From: DATJLY01 sp035532935
Lineage (GTDB): Bacteria > Pseudomonadota > Alphaproteobacteria > ATCC43930 > CGMCC-115725
Assembly (NCBI GenBank): GCA_035532935.1
Contig: DATKQE010000071.1
Location: forward strand, 1 to 64,000
DNA length: 64,000 nucleotides
Reading direction: 5' to 3'
Shown here: piece by piece, positions 26,998-36,027 of the stretch
Position numbering within the stretch: position 1 is the first letter of the stretch
Layout of the letters: every line of letters starts with the position of its first letter
Made by a program: the position numbers and the translations under genes
Notes under the pieces: generated by a model
The model's input: only the letters and a program-made list of their open reading frames with translations
Told to the model about the DNA's origin: nothing
The model's database searches: none

Positions 26998-28299
26998 ATG
27001 ATGCGGCTCCTGGTGAGTATTGGCACCAGCCTGATCTGCGGTACGGCCGTGGCGGCGGTGCTGTATCGCTATGTCGTCGAGCACGCCGCCGCGCCGGCCT
27101 TTTGGCCGAGCGACCCGGTCGCGGCGGCATGGATGGCCTTCGGCGGCGCCGGCGGCATTCTGGTATCGTGCTACCTCGCCCTGGCGTTCGTGCTGATGAC
27201 GAGCTACGCCTATCTCGATCTTGCCACGGCACGCTCCCGGCTTGCGCGCGCGGCGGCCATCGGCACGGAGTCGCCGGAGCGGCACTGGGGCATGGCCTTC
27301 GCCAACACCGATTTCGCGCCCATGGCCGCGCAGCTGACGCCCTACGAACTCGCCGCCGCGCCCTTGTCGCTGCTGCGGTTGCTTCGCACGGAGTTCTGGC
27401 GGGTCTATGCCAAGCGGCTGCTGTGCGTGGTCACAGTCGCCGTCGCCCTCGGCGGCGCCATCGCCGTGCTCGGCCCTGCGCCGGTAGCTGCCGCGTCGCT
27501 TCCGGCCGCTGTGGCAAGCTGGCGGGAATCGGCCGCCGTACTCGCGCTGGTCATTGTGGTGGCGACCTGGCTCGCGATGGACGACGCCGTCGGACGGCTG
27601 GCCCGGACGATGACACGAGCTTCCGCCGAGTGGGCCGACGCGCTGCCCCTCGTAACGGAGCAGCTGGACCGGCAGCCGGGCGTGGCATCGCGGCCGGCCG
27701 GGGCCTCGCTCGATGATCTCACCGCTGTCGTCGAGCGCCTCGTGGCGGCACTCGCGCAGCACCCGCCGGGCACGCCCGAACCGACTGCCGCCGCCGCCGC
27801 GGCGATGGAGCGGCTCGCCGCGGCGTTCCGCGAGGCCGCCCGGGAGCAGGGCCAGGCGATCGAACGGCTTGCCGAGCAAGTGGCCGCCCAGGGCGCCGCC
27901 CTCATCGAACAAGCCGAGGCGGCCCGGTCCGCCCAGGGCGATGCATCGGCAATGACCGCGGCCATGGCCGCGCTCGCCGCCGCGGTCGACAAGCTTGCCG
28001 ATCCGGTGCTGCGCCGCATGCAGCTTCTCGGCGCGACCGACCGGCGCCTGCTCGCGGTGGTCGAGCACCAAGAGACGGTCGTGGGTTCCATCAATAGGCG
28101 GTGGGGTCAATTGGCCGCGGCGCTGCACGCGATGAGCGCGGGACTGGGAAGCGTCGCCCAAGCCGCCACGTCCGAAGGAGGTACGGAGACGCGCGCCGCG
28201 CCGGATTCGGACCCGACCGAACTCACCGACGAGCTGCAGGAACTCCTTGACGACATCTCGACGACGGCCTCTCCCTCGGTACCGCGCGCGGCGAACTGA
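26998..28299 (+). CDS. Hypothetical membrane protein with long C-terminal coiled coil
   Basis: Not recognised. 433 residues from the ATG at 26998, with AGG upstream. Four hydrophobic helices are apparent at about 3-25, 45-70, 138-162 and 175-195. The remaining half (about 215-430) is soluble and very rich in Ala, Glu, Gln and Arg with heptad-like spacing, so probably a cytoplasmic coiled coil. No enzymatic motif is visible. It resembles chemoreceptor or MotA-like layouts only in outline and has no methylation or proton-channel motif. It sits divergently between the sugar transferase and the FemAB-like gene, so a structural part of the polysaccharide machinery is possible. Confidence 0.65.
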   Translation: MMRLLVSIGTSLICGTAVAAVLYRYVVEHAAAPAFWPSDPVAAAWMAFGGAGGILVSCYLALAFVLMTSYAYLDLATARSRLARAAAIGTESPERHWGMAFANTDFAPMAAQLTPYELAAAPLSLLRLLRTEFWRVYAKRLLCVVTVAVALGGAIAVLGPAPVAAASLPAAVASWRESAAVLALVIVVATWLAMDDAVGRLARTMTRASAEWADALPLVTEQLDRQPGVASRPAGASLDDLTAVVERLVAALAQHPPGTPEPTAAAAAAMERLAAAFREAAREQGQAIERLAEQVAAQGAALIEQAEAARSAQGDASAMTAAMAALAAAVDKLADPVLRRMQLLGATDRRLLAVVEHQETVVGSINRRWGQLAAALHAMSAGLGSVAQAATSEGGTETRAAPDSDPTELTDELQELLDDISTTASPSVPRAAN

Positions 28300-28492
28300 A
28301 CCGGCGCACCGGGCGGCCCGCGCGGCCGCGCGCGTGCTATCGTGCTATATAGTCGGTGCCTGACCCCAAGGCAGGAATGGAGATGATGACGAAGCTGTGT
28401 GCCGCCGGCATCGGCGCCGATCGGCAATCCCCGGCCGGATGCGGCCGCCGGCCGCACATTGTCTCGTGCGCGAGGGCCGACCGCTCGCGCCA

Positions 28493-29590
28493 ATGCCGAT
28501 AGACGGGTTCCTCGGGATGGATCTGGCAACGCAAGCCGCGGACGATCATGCGTGCGGAGCGCTCGGCGTCCGCCCCTTCGCCGCCGGCGACACGGCGGCG
28601 TGGGAAGGCTTTGCTGCCGCCGCGCCCACGGGGACATTCTTTCATGCCCTGGCGTGGCGGCGCGTGGTCGAGCGCAGCCTCGGCCATCGCTGCTATTACC
28701 GCTGCGCCTGGCGCGGCGACCGGCTGGTCGGCATCCTGCCGCTCGTCCATGTCCGCTCGCCTCTGTTCGGCTCGGCCCTGATCGCGACCGGCTTCGGCGT
28801 CTATGGCGGGATCGTCGCCGCGGACGATGGGGCGGCGCGGGCGCTGGCGGCGGATGCCGCGGCGCTGGGCACCGAGCTCGGGGTCGATTACGTCGAGCTG
28901 CGCCACATGCAGCCATCGGCGATCGGCTGGAGCACCAAGTCCGATCTCTATTTCACCTTCTGCCGCCGCCTCGCGCCCTCGCGCGAGGCCAATCTCAAGG
29001 CGATTCCGCGCAAGAAGCGCGCCGATCTGCGCAAGGCGATCGACAACCCCGCGCTCACGGTCGAGGTCGGGGCCGATTTTGCCACCTTCTTCCGCATCTA
29101 TTCCGAGAGCCTGCGCAATCTTGGGACGCCGGTCCTGCCGCGGCGCTTCTATGCCGCCATCGTCGAGGAATTCGGCGAGGCGGTCGAACTGTCGGCGGTG
29201 CGAGGACCAGAGGGGCCGGTGGCCGCGCTCATGACGTTCTATTTCAGGGACCGGGTCATGCCCTATTACGGCGGTGCCACCGCCGCGGCGCGGCCGCTTC
29301 ACGCCTACGACCTGCTCTATTGGAGCCTGATGGAGCGCGGTGCCGCGCGCGGGGCGGCGCTGTTCGATTTCGGACGCAGCAAGGCCGGCACCGGCGCCTA
29401 TGACTACAAGACCTATTGGGGGTTCGCGCCCGAGCCGCTCCATTACGACTTTCATCTGTTGCGCCGCGCCGATTTGCCCGACGTCAACCCGCTCAATCCG
29501 AAATATCGCCTGATGATCGAGACCTGGCGGCGGCTGCCGCTCGCCGTCGCCAACGCCGTCGGTCCCCTTGTTGCCCGCCAGCTCGGCTGA
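28493..29590 (+). CDS. FemAB-like XrtA/PEP-CTERM system-associated protein
   Basis: 365 residues from the ATG at 28493; 28517 is also possible and the true start is uncertain. Two GNAT-like halves of the FemABX family are visible. Key blocks are GTFFHALAWRRVVERSLGHR, the basic RKKRADLRKAID motif and the C-terminal FGRSKAGTGAYDYKTYWGF. FemAB proteins add amino acids from aminoacyl-tRNA to peptidoglycan; this branch (TIGR03019) occurs with exosortase XrtA, and its substrate has not been determined. It may decorate the polysaccharide or a cell-wall precursor. It is followed by a nitroreductase gene after 21 bases. Confidence 0.85.
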   Translation: MPIDGFLGMDLATQAADDHACGALGVRPFAAGDTAAWEGFAAAAPTGTFFHALAWRRVVERSLGHRCYYRCAWRGDRLVGILPLVHVRSPLFGSALIATGFGVYGGIVAADDGAARALAADAAALGTELGVDYVELRHMQPSAIGWSTKSDLYFTFCRRLAPSREANLKAIPRKKRADLRKAIDNPALTVEVGADFATFFRIYSESLRNLGTPVLPRRFYAAIVEEFGEAVELSAVRGPEGPVAALMTFYFRDRVMPYYGGATAAARPLHAYDLLYWSLMERGAARGAALFDFGRSKAGTGAYDYKTYWGFAPEPLHYDFHLLRRADLPDVNPLNPKYRLMIETWRRLPLAVANAVGPLVARQLG

Positions 29591-29611
29591 CGGGAGGGAC
29601 GGAGAAGATAT

Positions 29612-30466
29612 ATGTCAGCAGAATCAGCAGAAACCACCGCGCTTATCGCCGATGCCGTCCGTTACCGCTTTGGCGACGAAGCGCCGGCGGTCGATCCGGC
29701 GACGCCGGGGCTCGACGCCGTCCTGCGCCTGCTGAACCGGCGCTCGCAGCGGCGCTATGACACCGGACGCGCGGTCGATCCTGCGCTCATCCGCGTGCTC
29801 TGCGCCGCGGCGCTTTCCGCGCCGAGCAAGAGCGACCTGCAACAGCGCGACATTGTCGTGCTCGAGGATGCAGCGCAGCGGCGCCGCGTCACTTCCCTTC
29901 TCAACGACGAGTGGATCGACACGGCACCGTGCTTCCTGGTGTTCTGCGGCAACAACCGCCGCCAGCGCCAGTTCCACGAGTGGCATGGGCACGAATTCGC
30001 CAACGACCATCTCGACCCCTTCTTCAACGCCGCGGTCGATGCGGCGATCGTGCTCGGCACCTTCGTCGCGGCCGCCGAAGCGGTGGGGCTCGGCTGCTGC
30101 CCGATCAGCGTGATCCGCAATCATGCTGCGACAGTCAGCGACATCCTGGCGCTGCCGCCGCATGTCTTTCCGGTCGCCGGCATGACGCTCGGCTGGCCAT
30201 CGGAGCCGGGCGCGGTCAGCCTGCGCCTGCCGCTGTCCCTCACCGTGCACCGCGACCGCTTCGACGAGACCGCGATCCGCGAGCGCGTCGACGCTTACGA
30301 CCATCGCCGCGCTGCCGCTCAGCCGTTCCGGCGGCAGCGTTACGAGGCTGATTACGGGCGGGTCGATTTCTATGGCTGGTCCGAGGACAAGGCGCGGCAA
30401 TACGGCCGGCCCGAGCGCGCCGATTTCGGCGAGTTCGTCCGCGCCAAGGGGTTCAACCTGCGGTGA
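29612..30466 (+). CDS. Nitroreductase family protein
   Basis: 284 residues of the FMN-dependent nitroreductase fold. RRSQRRYD near residue 45 and LSAPSKSDLQQRD near 72 are the FMN-contacting segments, and VGLGCCPISVIRNH marks the second cofactor region. These enzymes pass electrons from NAD(P)H to quinones, nitro groups or enones; the actual substrate is unclear. GGAG precedes the ATG. The stop overlaps the GTG start of cysQ by 4 bases (GTGA), so the pair is cotranscribed. Confidence 0.85.
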   Translation: MSAESAETTALIADAVRYRFGDEAPAVDPATPGLDAVLRLLNRRSQRRYDTGRAVDPALIRVLCAAALSAPSKSDLQQRDIVVLEDAAQRRRVTSLLNDEWIDTAPCFLVFCGNNRRQRQFHEWHGHEFANDHLDPFFNAAVDAAIVLGTFVAAAEAVGLGCCPISVIRNHAATVSDILALPPHVFPVAGMTLGWPSEPGAVSLRLPLSLTVHRDRFDETAIRERVDAYDHRRAAAQPFRRQRYEADYGRVDFYGWSEDKARQYGRPERADFGEFVRAKGFNLR

Positions 30467-31239
30467 GCGGCGATTATCGTGAGCTGCTTGCGGCCGCGTG
30501 CGATGCCGCGCGCGAGGCTGGCGCGGCGATCCTCGACATTTATGCCACCGACTTCGCCGTCCGGCACAAGGAGGACCGCTCGCCCGTGACGCTCGCCGAC
30601 GAGCGTGCCGAGGCGATCATCATCGCTGCGCTCGACCGTGCCGCGCCGGAGATCCCGGTGATTGCCGAGGAGCAGATGGCGGCCGCGCTCGGTCCGGTGC
30701 AAGCGCCGCCGCGCTTCTGGCTCGTCGATCCGCTCGACGGCACGAAAGAGTTCACCGCGCGCAACGGCGAGTTCACGGTCAACATCGCCCTCGTCGAAGG
30801 CGACCGCAGCGTGCTCGGCGTCGTCCTCGTGCCGGTGACACGGACGATCTACGCCGCCTGCGGCGACGGCACGGCCACGCGTCAGGAAGGCGATGCACGC
30901 CCGGTCGCGATCGCGGCGCGGCGCGCGCCGCCGACGGGCGCGATCGTCGCCCACAGCCGGTCGCATCGCGACAACGGGCGCCTCGATGCCTATCTCGCTT
31001 CGCTCCCGGGCGCGATGCGCCTGATCAGCGGCAGCGCGGTCAAGTTCTGCCTCGTTGCCGCCGGCGAGGCAGACTACTATCCGCGCTTCGGGCCGACGAT
31101 GGAGTGGGACACGGCGGCCGGCCAGGCTGTGCTCGAAGCGGCCGGCGGCCGGGTGACGACGCTCGACGGCGCGCCGCTCCGCTATGCGAAGCCCGGATTC
31201 CGCAATCCGGACTTCATCGCCGCCGGCCGATTGCCCTGA
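30463..31239 (+). CDS. cysQ: 3'(2'),5'-bisphosphate nucleotidase CysQ
   Basis: 258 residues of the inositol monophosphatase-like family. The metal-binding motif DPLDGTKEF and the C-terminal EWDTAAGQAVLEAAGG block are intact, and the KEDRSPVTLAD loop is characteristic of CysQ. It hydrolyses PAP, the by-product of PAPS use, to AMP and phosphate. A sulfotransferase about 20 kb upstream produces PAP, so the two genes fit one pathway for sulfating an envelope product. It starts with GTG. Confidence 0.9.
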   Translation: MSGDYRELLAAACDAAREAGAAILDIYATDFAVRHKEDRSPVTLADERAEAIIIAALDRAAPEIPVIAEEQMAAALGPVQAPPRFWLVDPLDGTKEFTARNGEFTVNIALVEGDRSVLGVVLVPVTRTIYAACGDGTATRQEGDARPVAIAARRAPPTGAIVAHSRSHRDNGRLDAYLASLPGAMRLISGSAVKFCLVAAGEADYYPRFGPTMEWDTAAGQAVLEAAGGRVTTLDGAPLRYAKPGFRNPDFIAAGRLP

Positions 31240-31260
31240 ACGGGGCGGCGGCGTCGGCCG

Positions 31261-32400
31261 CTATTGCCAGACGACCGCCGATTCGGACCGCCTTTTGGTG
31301 TCGGCCAGGATCGTCTTGAGCAGGTCGAACAAGACGGCGAGCTTGTCCGCCGGCAGGCGCCGGTCGTCGTAGGCTTTCGAGACCTTGTCCCAGCAGTGGA
31401 TGGCGTGATTCATCTTGCTTAGCGCGTCGCCCATGGTCCAGTAGATCTCGCGTGAGCGGCGCAGGAAGGCGATGAAGTCGCGGACGCCCTCGCGCGTCGA
31501 CAAAAAACGGTCATAGACTGACTCGTATTCGCGCGCGATGCTCTCGATCGTGTTCCAATGTGTACGCAGCCGCTCGGACATCTCGCGCCGCAATTGCTTC
31601 AGGTAATCGAGCTCCGACTTCGGGACGAAACTGCGCGGTGACCACGTGTCCCTGATCCACAGCCCGAACTGCTCGCGCTGCGGCTTGGCGCGCGCATATT
31701 CGAAGGCATAGAAGTTGATCCCCTTCCACGACGCGAAGATCGCCAGCGCCTCGTCGTCGGGGAAGTGGAAGGCGCGAATGAGCGGAGCGAGCGCCTCCTT
31801 GTCCTTCGCCTCCCAGATCTTGTCGATGAGATGCGTGACCTTGCCTGACAACGTCGCGCCCTCGCCGCAGGCCCGGCGCACGAGCGGTTTGAATTTTTGC
31901 CGCACGAAGTCGCGAATGATCGCGCGCTCGTCACCGGAGACCTCGAAATACTGATCGTTCGCGGTGATCCCTTCGAGCTCGAGCGCGTCGCGCATGAGGA
32001 AGCCGTCGAGCGAGGGCAGGCGGTCGAGAATTCCGAGCATCTTGACGTCGTGCTGCAGATCCTGCTCCTCGGGGCTCGCGCCGCGGAGGCCGAGCATCTC
32101 GTTCAGCACTTCCAAGAGCCGCTTCTCGTGAAAGAACACCGACCGCCCACCCTCGTAGACATCTTGCTGATTGTAGGGAATATAGAGCTTCGAACCGATG
32201 ATCGGGTCGTTGGCGTCGCGGCCGGCCGCGTCGAGAATCGCCTCCTTGATGAGGACGATCCCGTGCATCTTCTTCATCTTGAAGAAGTACGGCTCGGGCG
32301 CCGAATCCTGGACCAGCTCCAGCGCGCGGTCGTTGCAATTGAAGACGCGCGAGGAACCGGAATCGAGCATCGGCCGAAGATAATGGTCGCTGGCGGTCAA
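31261..32400 (-). CDS. Hypothetical protein, about 379 residues
   Basis: Not recognised. It starts with TTG at 32400 behind a GTGGGG purine stretch; the first in-frame ATG (32370) lacks a ribosome site. The protein has no signal peptide or membrane segment, so it is probably cytoplasmic. It is mixed alpha/beta in the first 120 residues (LYIPYNQQDVYEGGRSVFF) and then strongly helical with many Arg, Lys and Glu. The gene has normal codon use and no frame disruption. It lies between cysQ and the MetE-like gene, at the border of the polysaccharide and catabolic regions. No function is proposed. Confidence 0.7.
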   Translation of the reverse strand: MTASDHYLRPMLDSGSSRVFNCNDRALELVQDSAPEPYFFKMKKMHGIVLIKEAILDAAGRDANDPIIGSKLYIPYNQQDVYEGGRSVFFHEKRLLEVLNEMLGLRGASPEEQDLQHDVKMLGILDRLPSLDGFLMRDALELEGITANDQYFEVSGDERAIIRDFVRQKFKPLVRRACGEGATLSGKVTHLIDKIWEAKDKEALAPLIRAFHFPDDEALAIFASWKGINFYAFEYARAKPQREQFGLWIRDTWSPRSFVPKSELDYLKQLRREMSERLRTHWNTIESIAREYESVYDRFLSTREGVRDFIAFLRRSREIYWTMGDALSKMNHAIHCWDKVSKAYDDRRLPADKLAVLFDLLKTILADTKRRSESAVVWQ

Positions 32401-32529
32401 TGCCCCACGTCCCGCGGTCGCCTTCCCGTTCAGGGGAATGAGTTACAGCGCCTTTATTAAGTACCGGTTTATGCGCCGCGCCGACGGCCGGAATCGCTGC
32501 CCGGGAACCGAGGCTGAACCGATACCGTT

Positions 32530-33759
32530 CTAGCCGGCCTTGCGGCGCTGCACCCGCTTCGGCACGGGACGGCGTGAGGCCGTTTTCTTTTTTCGCGCAG
32601 CCGGCCGCCGCGGCCACAATTCGCGGCTGGCTCGTCGCGCACCGTCGACCAGCGCCGCGACCTTCGCCCACACGATCGACGGATGGATCTCGTGCGAGCC
32701 CGCGAAGGTGGCGAAGCCGCAGTCGGCGCCGGCGATGACGCTGTCGCGCCCGACCACGCGGGCGAAGCGGACGAGGCGCTCGGCGATGAGGTCCGGATGC
32801 TCGACCAGCACCGTCGTGTGCGAGATCACACCCGGAATGATCGACTTGCCGGCCGGCAGCTTCACCGTCTCCCACACCCGCCATTCATGCTCGTGGCGCG
32901 GGTTCGCCGCCTCGAAGGAATAGGCGCCGGCGCGGATCTTGAGGATGATCCGGACCAGGTCCTTCATCTCCATGTCGTGGACGCGCGGACCCATGTTGAT
33001 GCTGTAGCAGGTGTGATAGCGCACCCGCTCCGCGGGGATGCCGCTGAGCGCATGATTGAGCGCCGCGACACGAATCTCCGCCCATTTGCGGCAATCGGCG
33101 ACGCTGGCGGCGGGGTTCAGGACGTAATAGGTGGCGAGCCGCGGATCGTCGATCTGCAGCAGGAACCCGGCATCGACGATGGCGCGATATTCGTGGTTCA
33201 TCGCCTCGGCGATGGCGTAGAGATATTCCTCCTCGTCCCTGTAGTAGCGGTTCTTGTGCCAGTCCTCGATATTGGCCGGCGAGATCGCGGGCATGAAGCC
33301 CTCGAGGCAATCGGTGCCGGCGAGCGCGGCCTTGAAGTTGTCGATGTCGGCACGTAATTCGGCCTCGCCGCGATAGGTGATGGGACCGGTGCAGACCATC
33401 TGCGCCGCGCCGCCGGCACCGCCGGTATTGGCGCGCGCCAGCGCCTCGTAATATTCGGGGAAGGACTGCACCTCGCGCGAGCCGCCCCACGGGCTGACGC
33501 GCAGGCCGTCGGGCTCGAATCCGCCGAGACGCGAATTGACATAGCTGACGAAGCTGGGCTTGCCCTGCTCGCCGTCGCTGATGATGTCGAGGCCGAGGGC
33601 GAGCTGCTGCTTGACGATGTCCGCGACCGCCTGCCGGCCGCGCGCGGCGAGGCGCTGCGGGTCGGCGGTCTCGCGCCGCTGACACAGGGCGAGCCAGTCG
33701 GCCGGCCGCGGCAGGCTGCCGGCGTGGGTGGTGAGAATCCGGTCCGTGCTGCGCAGCAT
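32530..33759 (-). CDS. MetE C-terminal-like (cobalamin-independent methionine synthase family) protein
   Basis: 409-residue stand-alone version of the MetE catalytic barrel. The N-terminus has TTHAGSLPRP, and the likely zinc ligands are His and Cys in RYHTCYS and Cys in GADCGF. MetE itself is about 750 residues, so the N-terminal half is absent. Such short paralogues are often annotated as methyltransferases acting in catabolic settings; substrate unknown. The ATG has a strong GGAGG upstream. Its C-terminus is Lys/Arg-rich. It appears to be the last gene of the long minus-strand run starting at 40128. Confidence 0.82.
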   Translation of the reverse strand: MLRSTDRILTTHAGSLPRPADWLALCQRRETADPQRLAARGRQAVADIVKQQLALGLDIISDGEQGKPSFVSYVNSRLGGFEPDGLRVSPWGGSREVQSFPEYYEALARANTGGAGGAAQMVCTGPITYRGEAELRADIDNFKAALAGTDCLEGFMPAISPANIEDWHKNRYYRDEEEYLYAIAEAMNHEYRAIVDAGFLLQIDDPRLATYYVLNPAASVADCRKWAEIRVAALNHALSGIPAERVRYHTCYSINMGPRVHDMEMKDLVRIILKIRAGAYSFEAANPRHEHEWRVWETVKLPAGKSIIPGVISHTTVLVEHPDLIAERLVRFARVVGRDSVIAGADCGFATFAGSHEIHPSIVWAKVAALVDGARRASRELWPRRPAARKKKTASRRPVPKRVQRRKAG

Positions 33760-33825
33760 GCTCCCCTCCGCCGATCGATCCTCGCGTCACCGCCGCCGCC
33801 GCGCAGACGCCGGCGGAAGCGGCGC

Positions 33826-34611
33826 TCATACAACCGGCGACATGCCGCCGTCGACATTGATCGCGGTGCCGGTGACGTAGGAGCCGGCATCGGAGACGAG
33901 GAAACAGGCGAGATTGGCGAATTCCTCGGCATCGCCCACGCGTCCCACCGGGATGCGGGTCCCCATCTCGCGGAAATGCTCCTCGATCGGGACGTTGCCG
34001 CCTTGGCGGCGAAGGCGCTGGACGTGCTGGTCGGTGGCGAAGAGTCCGACCAGCATGGCGTTGACCAGCACATTGTGCGGCGCGCCCTCGCCCGCGAGCA
34101 CCTTGGTGAGCGCCATGCCGGCGGCGCGCGACACCGCGGTCGGCGCACTCGCCGGGCGCGGCGCCTTGGCGCCGATGTTGAGCACGTTGATGATGCGGCC
34201 CCAGCGCCGCTCCTTCATGCCCGGCAAGGCGAGCCGCGCCAGCCGGATCGCCGCGAACAGCTTGAGGTCGAGATCGGCCTGCCAGACCGCGTCGGTGATG
34301 TCCTCGAACTTGCCGGTCTGCGACGTGCCGGCATTGTTGACGAGGATGTCGACCTTGCCGAACGCATCGATGACCGCGCGCCACGCGGCGGCGAGCGCGC
34401 CCGCGTTCGCGACATCGCAAGGGAACGCCCGTACCTTGGTCCGGGCGGACGCCGAAACGCTCCGCTCGGCCTCGGCGAGCGCTTCGGCGCCGCGCGCGAG
34501 GATCGCTACGTCCGCGCCCGATTGCGCGAACTTGGCCGCCATCGCCAGCCCCAGCCCTTTGCTGCCGCCGGTGATGAGCGCGACCCGGCCATCGAGCCTG
34601 ATCTCCATCAT
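33826..34611 (-). CDS. Short-chain dehydrogenase/reductase lacking the catalytic residues
   Basis: 261 residues with an intact NAD(P)-binding N-terminus (TGGSKGLG, residues about 15-22) and NNAGT. The active site is altered. Where the family has Ser, then YxASK, this protein reads INVLNIGAK and then PTAVSRAAGMALTK, so Ser, Tyr and Lys are replaced by Asn, Thr and Arg. It keeps the fold and the C-terminal GGMSPV. It may act by a different mechanism or be a binding subunit. ATGs at 34611 and 34608 both follow GGGAGG. It lies between the MetE-like gene and the binding protein gene. Confidence 0.82.
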   Translation of the reverse strand: MMEIRLDGRVALITGGSKGLGLAMAAKFAQSGADVAILARGAEALAEAERSVSASARTKVRAFPCDVANAGALAAAWRAVIDAFGKVDILVNNAGTSQTGKFEDITDAVWQADLDLKLFAAIRLARLALPGMKERRWGRIINVLNIGAKAPRPASAPTAVSRAAGMALTKVLAGEGAPHNVLVNAMLVGLFATDQHVQRLRRQGGNVPIEEHFREMGTRIPVGRVGDAEEFANLACFLVSDAGSYVTGTAINVDGGMSPVV

Positions 34612-34635
34612 CTGCCTCCCATTCGACGCCTAATC

Positions 34636-35646
34636 TCACCGCACGTATTTGTCGGTGAAGAGATCGTCGAAGGATTTGAGCGCCTGATCAGGCTTCAGGA
34701 GCCCCGCCATCACGTTGAAGGTCTCGTTGTTGCGGATGCCGTCGAGGGTCGGCGCGGGCGGCACCGGGGTGATCTTGCGCAACACGGCAAAGGCCGCCTC
34801 GACCGTCTTCGCATTCAGCGTCGGGAAGCGCTTCTCCAGCACCGCGATCGCCTGATCGGGATGGTCGCGGATCACTTCCGCCGCTGCGGCATAGGCATGC
34901 CCCATTTTCTCGCAGATGGATGGCCGTTTCTCGCACACGTCATGGCGCGTCAGCAGCACCGAGTTGATCAGCGGCACGAGATTCGACGGATCGCCGTCCG
35001 GCCCGCTCGCCACCAGCACCGCAGTGCCGTCGAGCAGCGGCTGCTGCGGCCAGGGCGGCGTCATGGAGAAACCATCGATCTGCTTGCTCGCGAATGCGGC
35101 CGGCAGGCTCGGCGGCGCGATCACCGCGATCCGCATGCTGTCGGGATCGATCCCGCCCGCGCGGGCGACGAGGCGGAGATAGACGTCGTTGAGGGCATTG
35201 ATCGAATCGACGCCGATGGTGCGGCCCTTCAGGACCTGGGCGCGCTTGGCCAAGGGCGCGTGCGGATCGAATCCCGCCTGCTCCGCCAGCGTCTTGCGCA
35301 ACACGATTTGCCCGAACGAGCGGTCGGAGAGCGCGGCGATATCAAGGAGGCGCTGGCCGTGCGCGGCGGCGCGGGTCAGCGAGGCGCCGGAGGCCAAGGC
35401 GAAATCGGAACTTCCCGAGATCAGCGAGTTGATGGCGCCGAGACCTGCGATATCGACCTCCTTGACCGCCAGCCCTTCCTTGGCGAACAGGCCGAGATCC
35501 TGCGCCACAAATTCCATGGTGAAGGAAAAGCTCAAGGCCGGCACGGCCAGGGTCACGGGCTCGGCGCCGGCGGCCAGCGCGGGCTGCGCGCCCAGAAGCG
35601 CGAGCCCAACGGCGATCGACGCGAGCCGGTATTTCAGCGGGTGCAT
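34636..35646 (-). CDS. ABC transporter substrate-binding protein, NMT1/TauA-like
   Basis: 336 residues with a clear signal peptide (ending ALAAGA near 27) and the two-lobed NMT1/SsuA/TauA-type fold; FAKEGLAVKEVDI and SGSSDFALASGASL are typical. Family members bind sulfonates, nitriles, pyrimidines or aromatic acids in the periplasm. No cognate permease or ATPase gene lies in the window, so it is an orphan or works with a distant transporter. GGGAGG lies 5 bases before the ATG. Its place among CoA-ligase, dehydrogenase and decarboxylase genes suggests uptake of the compound degraded here. Confidence 0.85.
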   Translation of the reverse strand: MHPLKYRLASIAVGLALLGAQPALAAGAEPVTLAVPALSFSFTMEFVAQDLGLFAKEGLAVKEVDIAGLGAINSLISGSSDFALASGASLTRAAAHGQRLLDIAALSDRSFGQIVLRKTLAEQAGFDPHAPLAKRAQVLKGRTIGVDSINALNDVYLRLVARAGGIDPDSMRIAVIAPPSLPAAFASKQIDGFSMTPPWPQQPLLDGTAVLVASGPDGDPSNLVPLINSVLLTRHDVCEKRPSICEKMGHAYAAAAEVIRDHPDQAIAVLEKRFPTLNAKTVEAAFAVLRKITPVPPAPTLDGIRNNETFNVMAGLLKPDQALKSFDDLFTDKYVR

Positions 35647-35691
35647 GGTTTCCTCCCTTATTTATCACGCGCAACGAAAGGTATACGTGGA

Positions 35692-36027
35692 TCAGCGGGA
35701 CCCGGCAAGTTCGTGCTCGAGATTGCTCAGCTCGCTCTCCGCCTGGGTGCAGGTGACGAGTCCGTTCTGCACGTCGCGGCCGCCGCGATCGACGTTGGCG
35801 GCGAGAATACGACCGGCGGCAGTGCGCTCGGCATCGTCCTTGGCCAGCGCCTTGACGTGCGCCGCCGCCGCTGCCGCCGTCGCGTCGATGCGCGGGTGGG
35901 CGATGCTCTTGCATTCCGCCGCGGCGCCGAGCGTGCGGCCGTAAAGCTCGGCAAGACTCTCGGCCTTGGTCAGCATGGGCGCCTGCACGAGCAGGAACGA
36001 CGCCAGGATGGCGGGATGGAGCGTCAT
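35692..36027 (-). CDS. Small exported protein of unknown function
   Basis: 111 residues with a short hydrophobic start (MTLHPAILASFLLVQAPMLT) that may be a signal peptide. The rest is an Ala-rich, probably helical body with two cysteines (AAECKS and LVTCTQ) that could form one disulfide. The ATG overlaps the stop of the upstream CoA ligase gene by 4 bases (ATGA), which supports it as a real translated gene. No family was recognised. It precedes the binding-protein gene and may be a periplasmic accessory to it. Confidence 0.6.
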   Translation of the reverse strand: MTLHPAILASFLLVQAPMLTKAESLAELYGRTLGAAAECKSIAHPRIDATAAAAAAHVKALAKDDAERTAAGRILAANVDRGGRDVQNGLVTCTQAESELSNLEHELAGSR

